Assembly (NCBI RefSeq): GCF_004208415.1
Contig: NZ_CP035758.1
Coordinates: forward strand, 8,060,001-8,124,000
From: Ktedonosporobacter rubrisoli
Lineage (GTDB): Bacteria; Chloroflexota; Ktedonobacteria; Ktedonobacterales; Ktedonobacteraceae
Direction: 5' to 3'
Length of the DNA: 64,000 nt
Below are positions 17,338 through 24,830 of this stretch, in pieces. Every line of letters begins with the position of its first letter. Positions within the stretch are counted from its first letter, which is position 1. Made by a program: the position numbers and the translations under genes. The notes below the pieces were generated by a model. The model was not told the origin of the DNA and did not search any database. It saw only the letters and a list, made by a program, of their open reading frames with translations.

Positions 17338-19605
17338 TCAATCTCCTTTGCTTCCCAACAGGGCGGTAACCCTCCTGCGTTCAAGCGCTGGGTCAAACTC
17401 GGCTTCGCGGAAACCAATGCGTTGATGCAGGTGTTGAAGGGCGGGAGGTGCCCACCAGTTAAACTGGCCCAGCAAGCGCATAAAGGCCGGAACCAGAAAG
17501 GCCCGAATAATGGTTGCATCAAGCAAAACTGCCAGTGTCATGCCGACGCCCAGTTGCTTGAACAGAACAATCCCCGAAGTGGCAATGGCGGCAAAAACTA
17601 TAGCCAGCAAAAAGGCAGCTGCGGTCACCAGAGAGCCGCTATATTCCAGGCCTCTAGCCACGGCCAGCGTCGTATCTTTTGTGCGCTCATACTCCTCTTT
17701 AATCCGCCCCATTATGAACACCTCATAATCCATTGAGAGGCCAAAGGAGAGACAAAAGGCTAGCAGCATCGTTCTGATCTCCAACGTCCCGGCGGCCGTA
17801 AAGGAGAGCGGTGCTGAGAGGCTACCATCCTGGAATGCCCAGACAAGTATGCCAAAGGTGGCGCAGAGACTGAGAAAATTGAGCACTATGGCCTTGAGTG
17901 GAAGGACGACGCTTCCAGTCATTAAGAAGAGGACGAGTATAGTGGCCAGGACCATAAAGCCTATCACAAGCGGCACTTGCCCAAGGAGGGAATTTTGCAG
18001 ATCCAGGAACGTTGCTAGATGACCTCCTATCTCCACCGAGAATGGAGCTGGAAGCGCGCGTATCTTCTGCACGATCTCAAGGGGATTGTTATCTACTTGC
18101 TCCTGGGAGGGAACCACTGAGAACCAGATGCCCTGTGGCGCCTCAAAGCTGGCTGAGCGGGCTTGTGGCCCCGCGCTAAGTTGCCCATTGGCGTACGAGC
18201 CGGTCAGGGTATCCACCTCGACGATTCCCGGGACATGCGATAGGGCGAGAGCATAGCGCTGAATGTCTTCGTGCTGGGCGGCGGATACGACTCCGGCGGC
18301 CATGACGTGAAGAGCATGCGCTTCATCGGCGACGAAGTGAGTTCGAATATTTTCTTGTACCTTGTGTGTCGATGCGCTGGCAGGCAAGATGCGATCGTCC
18401 ACTAAACCGAGCCGGACATGGAGTATCGGCGAGCCAAGAAAAATGAGTAGCGCTACGCATGCCACGCTGATCGGGAAAGCACGCCGCATCACGAACAGAG
18501 CAATCCGATGCCAGAAGCTCCCTTCCGATCCGGGCGACCAGCGGCGGCCAATCGTCAAGAGGTCGATACGCGGACCCAGCACGGCCAGGGCGGCGGGCAA
18601 GATCAGCAAAACGCAGGCCATGCCAATCGCCAGTACTGCTAGGCCAGCATAGGCGAAGGAAGGCAAAAAGAAATTGGGAGAAAACAGCAGCGCGATCAGG
18701 GCTACGCCAAAGGTCAGGGCACTGAAACAGACGGTGCTTCCTGCCCGTTCAACGGCTCTCACTACTGCATTCTGCACAGTTTTGCCGGCGTGAAGCTCCT
18801 CACGGAAACGCGAAACCATGAGCAGGCTATAGTCTACACCAATGCCCAGGCTGAGGGCTGTGGTGAGATTCAAGGCAAAGTTGGAAATGGGGGTAAATGA
18901 GATGACGATTCGCAAAACCAGCAGGGTGCCGGCAATCACTATGCCGCTCATGAGTAGTGGTAAGATGGCGGCTACCGGGCTACGGAACACAAAGAGCAGA
19001 AACAGGAGTAGGATTGGTAGAGAGATGAGTTCTGCCCGTATAAGATCTTGCTGGCTCTGCCTTCCTGATTGTTGCAAAATAGCGCTGTCGCCTGTGACGC
19101 CGATCTGGATGAGGCTATCTTCGCGGGTGAAGAGAGGTAAGAGCTGTCCCGTGCGCTCCCGGGCCTGGGTCGTTGTACCACCAACGCGGGCCAGAACGAG
19201 CGCCTGTGTATTATCGCGACTGCGTAGCGTCGGGGCAAACGAACGCGTCCAGTAGGATTCCGTTTGGAGCACGCCAGCCTGAGCCGCGAGCTCTTTCGTT
19301 AAGGCCATGCCTTCTTGCACGACGGCTGGATCATCGACGGTACCTTGTTTTGCCGTGACCAGAAGGATCAGATTATTGTCGCCTGTGTGGAATTGTTTGG
19401 CAAGAAAAGTATCTGCGCTAAAGGACTGCGAGCCAGGTACGTCAAAGCCGCCACTGTCGAAACGGCTGATAACGCCCCCGCCCGCTATTGCTGCAATCAC
19501 GAGGAAGACCAGGCCGCCAATAAGTATGGCCCAACGATACCGAACGCTGAACCGCCCGATGCGTTGGAGTAAAGAAAGGGAGCCCATTTGTTTTCTCGCT
19601 TTCAT
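17338..19605 (-). CDS. MMPL-family RND transporter
   Basis: A 755-residue membrane protein with the duplicated RND layout: one N-terminal TM helix, a large extracellular loop, then a TM bundle, repeated. The first bundle contains LSLGIGVDYSLLMVSRFREEL and the second FGLSMDYEVFIMGRIKEEYE, the conserved MMPL GxxxDYxxxxxxR elements that carry proton-relay Asp residues. MMPL proteins export lipids, siderophores or drugs. An ArsR-type regulator lies directly upstream on the same strand, with a matching operator between the genes, so expression is probably derepressed by a signal sensed by ArsR. The substrate is unknown. Confidence 0.92.
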   Translation of the reverse strand: MKARKQMGSLSLLQRIGRFSVRYRWAILIGGLVFLVIAAIAGGGVISRFDSGGFDVPGSQSFSADTFLAKQFHTGDNNLILLVTAKQGTVDDPAVVQEGMALTKELAAQAGVLQTESYWTRSFAPTLRSRDNTQALVLARVGGTTTQARERTGQLLPLFTREDSLIQIGVTGDSAILQQSGRQSQQDLIRAELISLPILLLFLLFVFRSPVAAILPLLMSGIVIAGTLLVLRIVISFTPISNFALNLTTALSLGIGVDYSLLMVSRFREELHAGKTVQNAVVRAVERAGSTVCFSALTFGVALIALLFSPNFFLPSFAYAGLAVLAIGMACVLLILPAALAVLGPRIDLLTIGRRWSPGSEGSFWHRIALFVMRRAFPISVACVALLIFLGSPILHVRLGLVDDRILPASASTHKVQENIRTHFVADEAHALHVMAAGVVSAAQHEDIQRYALALSHVPGIVEVDTLTGSYANGQLSAGPQARSASFEAPQGIWFSVVPSQEQVDNNPLEIVQKIRALPAPFSVEIGGHLATFLDLQNSLLGQVPLVIGFMVLATILVLFLMTGSVVLPLKAIVLNFLSLCATFGILVWAFQDGSLSAPLSFTAAGTLEIRTMLLAFCLSFGLSMDYEVFIMGRIKEEYERTKDTTLAVARGLEYSGSLVTAAAFLLAIVFAAIATSGIVLFKQLGVGMTLAVLLDATIIRAFLVPAFMRLLGQFNWWAPPALQHLHQRIGFREAEFDPALERRRVTALLGSKGD

Positions 19606-19746
19606 AGAGTTTTCGTGAGTGACGTCATGAGGTCAGGACAACAGGTCAACATGGAGCATGGTAAGCCATGCTTTCTTTAAGATAAAAGCGCTATATTTGT
19701 GCTAACTTTTCAACATCCCGCGTTACATAAGGTTGATTGGTAAAAA

Positions 19747-19764
19747 GGTTTATACTTATTTACC
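19747..19764. promoter_or_regulatory. Putative ArsR operator between arsR and the MMPL gene
   Basis: GGTTTATACTTATTTACC here and GGTTCAAACTTATTTACC on the reverse strand at 20124-20107 agree at 16 of 18 positions. They flank the regulator gene in opposite orientation. A TATAAA on the reverse strand overlaps this copy, so it may cover the MMPL promoter. Confidence 0.6.
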
Positions 19765-19783
19765 TAATGGGCAAAAAAGGGGC

Positions 19784-20089
19784 TTATGGCGATTCCGCCT
19801 TATCTACGGCGGTGCGCTCAAGCTTATCGGCAAGGGCGCGCAGCGTTGTAACCATGCGCTGGCTATCTAACCAGTAATAGTTCTCCTGGCCCCGCTTCTC
19901 ACTTAATACAATATCTGCATCCTTCAAGATCCGTAAATGATGTGAGATCGCCGGACGGCTGACGCGAAAACGGCTGGCGATCTCTCCCACGTTAAGCTCA
20001 GCCTCATCATGCAGCAGAAAAACAATCTGCATACGTATCGGGTCGCTGATAGCTTCTAAAAAGCGCGTAAACACACCTTGTTGGGACAT
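19784..20089 (-). CDS. ArsR-family winged-helix repressor
   Basis: About 101 residues from the ATG at 20089; a longer in-frame start at 20164 overlaps the promoter and is less likely. The core reads SDPIRMQIVFLLHDEAELNV, then ASRFRVSRPAISHHLRILKDADIV and a wing (SEKRGQENYYW), typical of ArsR/SmtB repressors. The usual metal-binding CVC motif in helix 3 is absent, so it probably senses something other than arsenic or another metal. It is upstream of the MMPL exporter on the same strand, and matching operator-like sequences lie on both sides. Confidence 0.9.
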   Translation of the reverse strand: MSQQGVFTRFLEAISDPIRMQIVFLLHDEAELNVGEIASRFRVSRPAISHHLRILKDADIVLSEKRGQENYYWLDSQRMVTTLRALADKLERTAVDKAESP

Positions 20090-20106
20090 TAAGTTTTGCC
20101 TCGATT

Positions 20107-20164
20107 GGTAAATAAGTTTGAACCTATTGACTGAAGTGTAGCAGAAGAAGAGAGGAGTTGTCAA
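20107..20164 (-). promoter_or_regulatory. arsR promoter with downstream operator
   Basis: Reverse-strand TTGACA (20164-20159), an 18-nt spacer and TACACT (20140-20135). The 18-bp operator GGTTCAAACTTATTTACC (20124-20107) follows around +5 to +20, where a bound repressor would block transcription. Consistent with autoregulation. Confidence 0.6.
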
Positions 20165-20258
20165 GGACAGGTACAGGCGGTTTTTTAATATAGGTAGCTT
20201 GTATGCTTGGCGTTCATTCTCGCTATGTTGAGCGAAGGCTGCGAAGAGGGCTTATGAC

Positions 20259-20406
20259 AAGACTGAGACGCGCGAGTCACAAGAGCTGTGATTCAAAGTC
20301 TCCAAAGGACTTTGCCCATACCATTAGGCGATACTCCCGGAGGAGTAGCAGGAATCGAACCTGCAAGAGTGTGTAAGCTCAAGAAGTTAGGGCGCGTCTC
20401 AGTCTT
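20259..20406 (-). ncRNA. Circularly permuted tRNA-Gln(UUG)-like RNA clamped by a 15-bp inverted repeat
   Basis: Read 5'-3' on the reverse strand. Clamp arm AAGACTGAGACGCGC (20406-20392); a 27-nt linker; T arm GCAGG-TTCGATT-CCTGC (20364-20348); 3' acceptor strand TACTCC; loop TCCG (20341-20338); 5' acceptor strand GGAGTA; T8; D arm GCCT-AATGGTAT-GGGC (20329-20314). Then the anticodon arm AAGTC-CTTTGGA-GACTT (20312-20296) with U33 and anticodon UUG (20305-20303); a TCACA/TGTGA hairpin; and clamp arm GCGCGTCTCAGTCTT (20273-20259). All invariant tRNA features are present (T8, A14, G18-G19, TTCGATT), and the D/anticodon half resembles bacterial tRNA-Gln. The order of halves is swapped and the acceptor ends are joined. 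No encoded CCA. Processing to a tRNA, or a mimic role, are both possible. Confidence 0.75.
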
Positions 20407-20472
20407 AACTTTCTGCTGATTAAGTAGATGAACTGACAATTCGCCACAGATTTGTTCTTTGTCATGTACTTA

Positions 20473-20501
20473 TTTATAATATAAACTATTTTTTCTGTCA
20501 T
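20473..20501 (-). promoter_or_regulatory. Promoter of the permuted tRNA-like RNA
   Basis: Reverse-strand ATGACA (20501-20496), an exact 17-nt spacer, and TATAAA (20478-20473). The RNA would start about 60 nt before the first clamp arm. It lies downstream of the ABC gene's terminator, so the RNA has its own transcription unit. Confidence 0.6.
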
Positions 20502-20557
20502 GTCAAGGGTTCTGAATGCAAAAGGTGCCAATCAAGCAAATTTCGTAGTGAGGAAGC

Positions 20558-20582
20558 ACAAAAGGCCCCACGAAGGGGCCTT
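20558..20582 (-). terminator. Intrinsic terminator of the ABC exporter gene
   Basis: On the reverse strand AAGGCCCC-TTCGT-GGGGCCTT followed by TTTG: a GC-rich 8-bp stem with a short T tail, 17 nt after the stop codon. Confidence 0.85.
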
Positions 20583-20599
20583 GTGATCTCGTCAGGGTT

Positions 20600-22582
20600 T
20601 CAGGCCACGCTCTCTTCCGGTACCTGCGAGAATTGTTCGTTATACAATCGCGCATACAGGCCGTCCTTAGCCAGAAGTTCCTGATGGGTGCCGCGCTCAA
20701 CGATCTCGCCTTTATCAACGACTAGAATTACGTCAGCCGATAGAATCGTCGAAAGGCGGTGGGCGATGGCCAGAGTTGTGCGGTTGCGCATCAAGGGCTC
20801 TAGCGCTGCCTGAATCAAGCGCTCAGAGTGCGTGTCGAGAGCGCTTGTCGCCTCGTCGAGAATGAGAATGCGTGGATTCTTGAGAATGACGCGAGCGATA
20901 GCGATACGTTGCTTCTCACCGCCCGAGAGCTTATAGCCGCGCTCGCCAACCACGGTATCGTAGCCATCTTCCAGGCTCAGAATGCGCTCGTGGATGGCTG
21001 CCGCCTTTGTTGCCGCAATCATTTCCTCCTCGGTAGCGTCGGGACGAGCATAGAGTAGATTTTCTCTAATCGAGGCATGGAAGAGATAAGTCTCCTGCGT
21101 AACTACGCCCACCAGCTCGCCAAGCGAGGACAGCGCGATATCCTTAACGTTATGTCCATCGATCTCAACGGCTCCGCTATCCACATCGTAGAGGCGTGGC
21201 ACCATATACGTAATGGTAGTTTTGCCGGCGCCGCTTGGTCCGACCAGCGCTGCGAGCTGCCCGGGCTGGATCGTAAAGGAAATGTTATTGAGCGTTGTCT
21301 GTGGCTCTTCCGGTACAGCCGGGACGGTGAGCGGCTCAGCCTTGTCGGCCAGCTCCTGCACCTGAGCGCTAAGGCGATTTACTGCTGTCGTCTCGGCCTG
21401 CTCCGTTTGTTCTTCGTCGCGTTGGTAGGTAAACGAAACATCTTTGAAAGCGATCTCACCCTTGATTTCTTCAGGTTTTGGATGCAGTGCTCCTGACTTA
21501 TCCTGAATATCGATGGGCATATCTAGATATTCAAAAATGCGATCGAAGAGGGCCAGCGCTCCCTGCACCTCAACCTGGACATTGAGTAATTGTCCGATAG
21601 GGAAAAAGATGCGCGTCTGCAGCGTTGTGAAGGCCACAATCGTACCAAAGGTCATTCCCACGCCGAAGATCGGCACGCTGTGAATGATCTGCCAGCCGGC
21701 AATCAAGTATACAATTGCCGGAATGACCGAGAAAAAGGTGCCGATGAACATAAAGAACCAGCGCCCAATCATCTGCTGGCGTACTTCAAGGTCGGCCAGC
21801 CTCTGATTCTCGTCCTCGAACTGATTGCGCGCATGCTTCTGGCGCCCGAAGGTTTTCATCAGCAGAATACCGCTGACTGAGAGCGTTTCTTGCATCATCG
21901 CTGTAAGCGAGGCGATGCTTTGCTGCGTCTCTTTGCTGGTTTGCCGGCGCACATTGCCAACCTTATAGGTAAACCAGATAAAGATCGGCAACAGGCCAAG
22001 CGAGATCAGGGTCAGAAACGGACTGATGAAGATCATGGCAACGATCGTGCTCAGTGCCGTCGAAATGTTCGAGACGATGCTGGTGGCCGTGTTGGTCACG
22101 ACGTTTTCCACGCCTCCCACGTCGTTGGAGAGGCGCGATTGAATCTCGCCGGTACGCGTTGCTGTGAAGAAACGCAGCGACATGCTCTGCAGATGGGTGT
22201 AGAGCTTATTGCGAAAGTCGCGCATGACGTTCTGCCCAATCTTATTGTTCAAATAAGATTGACCGACGCCGATAATTCCCGAGACAACCGGCGTTACAAA
22301 CATGATGATTACATAGATGATGAGTAGGTTTTGATTGTGTTTAGCTATTGCATCATCAAAAATGCGGGCGATTAAGAGCGGGTTTATCAGGCCTAGAGTG
22401 GTGGTGAGCAGAATGGCGAGCAGGACGAGTACGATCTGCAATTTGTAGGGCGTGAATGCTGCTGCCACGCGCCTGACAGTTTGCATATCTGCCTTGCGTC
22501 CGCTATTCTTCTGTTCTTCGGCTAATGTTGCTAGCTTCCTACCTCTGCTGCCTCCCCCGCCGCGTATGCCATATGCTGCCAT
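20600..22582 (-). CDS. ABC exporter half-transporter (fused TMD-NBD), multidrug/lipid type
   Basis: A 660-residue MsbA/LmrA-like protein. Six TM helices (about residues 45-340) are followed by an ATPase domain with Walker A GPSGAGKTT, Q-loop VVTQETYLF, signature LSGGEKQR, Walker B ILILDEATSALD and switch His (AIAHRLST). A Glu/Ala/Pro-rich insert of about 50 residues lies between the beta strand FKDVSFTY and the Walker A region, which is unusual. The first ~30 residues are Gly/Arg-rich. It may act as a homodimer, since no partner gene is adjacent. The promoter at 22730-22758 holds a palindrome between -35 and -10, so expression is probably repressor-controlled. Confidence 0.94.
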   Translation of the reverse strand: MAAYGIRGGGGSRGRKLATLAEEQKNSGRKADMQTVRRVAAAFTPYKLQIVLVLLAILLTTTLGLINPLLIARIFDDAIAKHNQNLLIIYVIIMFVTPVVSGIIGVGQSYLNNKIGQNVMRDFRNKLYTHLQSMSLRFFTATRTGEIQSRLSNDVGGVENVVTNTATSIVSNISTALSTIVAMIFISPFLTLISLGLLPIFIWFTYKVGNVRRQTSKETQQSIASLTAMMQETLSVSGILLMKTFGRQKHARNQFEDENQRLADLEVRQQMIGRWFFMFIGTFFSVIPAIVYLIAGWQIIHSVPIFGVGMTFGTIVAFTTLQTRIFFPIGQLLNVQVEVQGALALFDRIFEYLDMPIDIQDKSGALHPKPEEIKGEIAFKDVSFTYQRDEEQTEQAETTAVNRLSAQVQELADKAEPLTVPAVPEEPQTTLNNISFTIQPGQLAALVGPSGAGKTTITYMVPRLYDVDSGAVEIDGHNVKDIALSSLGELVGVVTQETYLFHASIRENLLYARPDATEEEMIAATKAAAIHERILSLEDGYDTVVGERGYKLSGGEKQRIAIARVILKNPRILILDEATSALDTHSERLIQAALEPLMRNRTTLAIAHRLSTILSADVILVVDKGEIVERGTHQELLAKDGLYARLYNEQFSQVPEESVA

Positions 22583-22704
22583 ATAATGGGGCTCCTGTTT
22601 GCGTTATATAGCTAATCTGTTTTATGTAGATAAACTCTTAGCAGTGTGCTGAGTATGCTTGAAATTGAAAAAGTATGTAGAGGCCTCCCCCTTGCCCCTT
22701 TATA

Positions 22705-22758
22705 AACGATATATCGTTATCTCTGTATTAGAATAACCGATATATCGATATTTGTCAA
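22705..22758 (-). promoter_or_regulatory. Operator-promoter of the ABC exporter gene with two CGATATATCG palindromes
   Basis: Reverse-strand TTGACA (22758-22753), a 17-nt spacer and TATTCT (22735-22730). CGATATATCG occurs at 22738-22747 (between -35 and -10) and again at 22707-22716 (downstream of the likely start), 31 bp apart, about three helical turns. The arrangement fits a dimeric repressor. PadR-type regulators often use such AT-rich palindromes, but no regulator gene adjoins. Confidence 0.65.
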
Positions 22759-22759
22759 G

Positions 22760-23194
22760 GTCGTGCTGAGCCGCGTTCAAGTGTTCAAGGAGAACAGGCT
22801 TTGCGAAAAGCTTCTCATACTAGAGTTCCACATGTAGAGATGTCTCTTCGCATATGGAAGCTCTGAGAGATCCTACCAGAGAACTCGCCAGGGCGTATTG
22901 TTGAAAATCGACAATTCTTTGTGTGATCCAGGGCAAGAACCGCTAAAGCATATATGTTTCGCAGTATTTGACTGAAAACCTTTAAAGCTTGTTAAGAGAG
23001 GCTCTTCTCTATATATAACACGACTGTACATGCAGAACATCCCTCGTTCCGGCGGTGAGTGCGAGCGCAAGAAAACGCCTGCACGCTTTATCCGACGAAA
23101 CGAGCGATGCACCTGGTCAGGCAGGTAGCATGTAGTACTGCTGTATGGATAGTATAAGCAATTTAAGGGCTGATTGCACTGGTCAGGGGTACGG
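22760..23194. other. Intergenic region without recognisable features
   Basis: Between two leftward genes. No convincing gene, terminator or promoter was recognised; short reading frames here have unlikely composition. Confidence 0.35.
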
Positions 23195-24388
23195 TTATGC
23201 CCCTGTCAAATTTGACAGGCAAATATGTTGTAGCAGGCCGGCGAGCATGCTACCGCGTATGGGCAGTGTATCTATCTGAAGATATTCTTTCTGTAAATTG
23301 TGCAGATTGCCGCCGACTGGTCCCAGACTATCCAGCGTGGGGACTCCTGCGCCCATCAAGAGATTGGCATCGGAGACTCCCCCGCGCGGTTCGAGAACAA
23401 GCTTGAGGCCCAGCGCCTGGCCTTCGGCGACAACCATCTCTTCGAGACGTTTCAAGGCTGGTGTCGATGTATAAGGAGGGCGACCGCGCGTGCGTATAAG
23501 GGTCGTGCGCGTATCGGGAACGCTGGAGCCGGCGGCAATCTGTTCCAGGGCTTCGGCAGCTTTATCCAGGCTCTGGTTAGTATAGCCGCGCACCGAGATT
23601 TGACAGCTCGCTTTGTCGGGAATGATATTGAGCTGTTCGTTGCTCCTGATATCGGTAACGTTGAAGGTGACGTTGTGAAATAGGGAATGGAGGTTGTGGA
23701 TGGCGATGATCTTATGCGCCAGCTCCAGAACTGCCGAGCGTCCCTTGGTCGGGCTGCTGCCAGAGTGGGAAGCTATGCCTGCGACCTGCATGATATATTT
23801 GTTGGTGCCTTTGCGCGAATTGATAATCTGTTCAAGCGTGCTTGCCGGCTCCAGGACCAATCCGACGCTAAATTCTTTGGCTATAGCCTTCAGAAGAGGA
23901 GCGCTGCCCGCCGAGCCCACTTCTTCATCATTATTGAATACCACGCACAGTTCGTCATATTGCTCAAAGCCTGCCTCTGCCAGCGCGCGCAGAGCATAGA
24001 TGCCCATCAAGTCCCCTGATTTCATATCAATCACGCCGGGACCATAGGCAATACCATCGCGGATACAGAAAGGCCGCTTCTCCACGGAGCCTGCTTCATA
24101 GACTGTATCGACATGGCCGACCAGCATTATGCGCGCCTTACCCTTGCCTTTGCGCCGTGCCACCAGATTATTGCCAAAGGGCTCGCTTGGGTGCAATGTT
24201 ACCGTAAAGCCCAACTCAGTAAGCCATTCTTGCAGGTAGGCCATAATGCGATTGATGCCCTGGGCCTGCCGCGTTCCCGAATCGATATTGACAAGGGTTT
24301 CCAGGCGTTGAAGGAGCTCATCTTGATAGGTCTGAAAGCGGGATAAATAGCTCTGTGCATACGTGTTTACTGGTGGAATCTGTGACAT
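23195..24388 (-). CDS. M20-family metallopeptidase (ArgE/DapE/carboxypeptidase G2-like)
   Basis: A 397-residue cytoplasmic dizinc hydrolase. Metal and catalytic motifs are in order: MLVGHVDTVY (His ligand and Asp), GPGVIDMKSGDLMG (bridging Asp), FNNDEEVGSAGS (catalytic Glu-Glu), LVLEPAS (Glu/Asp ligand region) and a C-terminal GNLHNLQKEYLQ (His ligand). The dimerisation insert (about residues 190-300) is present. These enzymes remove N-acyl groups or C-terminal Glu from peptides and amino acids; glutamate carboxypeptidase-type is closest by motif feel. No operon partner is visible. Confidence 0.92.
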   Translation of the reverse strand: MSQIPPVNTYAQSYLSRFQTYQDELLQRLETLVNIDSGTRQAQGINRIMAYLQEWLTELGFTVTLHPSEPFGNNLVARRKGKGKARIMLVGHVDTVYEAGSVEKRPFCIRDGIAYGPGVIDMKSGDLMGIYALRALAEAGFEQYDELCVVFNNDEEVGSAGSAPLLKAIAKEFSVGLVLEPASTLEQIINSRKGTNKYIMQVAGIASHSGSSPTKGRSAVLELAHKIIAIHNLHSLFHNVTFNVTDIRSNEQLNIIPDKASCQISVRGYTNQSLDKAAEALEQIAAGSSVPDTRTTLIRTRGRPPYTSTPALKRLEEMVVAEGQALGLKLVLEPRGGVSDANLLMGAGVPTLDSLGPVGGNLHNLQKEYLQIDTLPIRGSMLAGLLQHICLSNLTGA

Positions 24389-24830
24389 GCGTGATACCCT
24401 TTACTGTGTATTTTATTTTTTCAATATGCTTGATATTGTATCACAGGTGCCCGCTGGCCCTGGCGAATGCGTGTTTAAAGAGCTTCTCGGGATCTTGCCA
24501 AGGGCAAAGCTGTTTATAGCTGCGCCATGTGTGCAGCAAATCCTTTGCCTGGGTAGACTTGCGGAAGCAGAGCCGCTGACCCTGCTTTGACGAAAACCTT
24601 GCCGGATGGCTTCGGAACTGAAACCGTTATGACGAATTCTTCACTAATAATAGGAAACATTTCGACGGAAATAGTACGAAGGTCCTCCGTAGGGGGATGC
24701 TCTAGAGTTAACTTGCTTATAATAAGCTATAGTTTTATTAGCAATATTACTTATCTTCGTGTCTATTGTCGTTACTATGTGTTTTATTCCAGAGCAATTT
24801 GCTGCTCTGGAAGGAAGGAAGGCAGGCAAG
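24389..24830. other. Divergent intergenic region
   Basis: Separates the M20 peptidase (leftward) from the ABC genes (rightward). A TATAAT at 24718-24723 could serve the ABC operon, but without a clear -35. A GAGCAATTTGCTGCTC inverted repeat (24791-24806) lies just before the ABC RBS. Confidence 0.4.

Noticed and set aside
20259..20406. tmRNA (permuted, two-piece) as explanation for the tRNA-like RNA
   Set aside because: tmRNA lacks an anticodon arm and carries a tag-peptide frame and Ala identity (G3-U70). Here a full anticodon arm with UUG and Gln-like D arm is present and no tag frame exists.
20259..20406. Ordinary tRNA gene on either strand
   Set aside because: On the forward strand the invariant bases are complemented; on the reverse strand the halves are in swapped order, so a standard cloverleaf cannot form from a linear 5'-3' reading.
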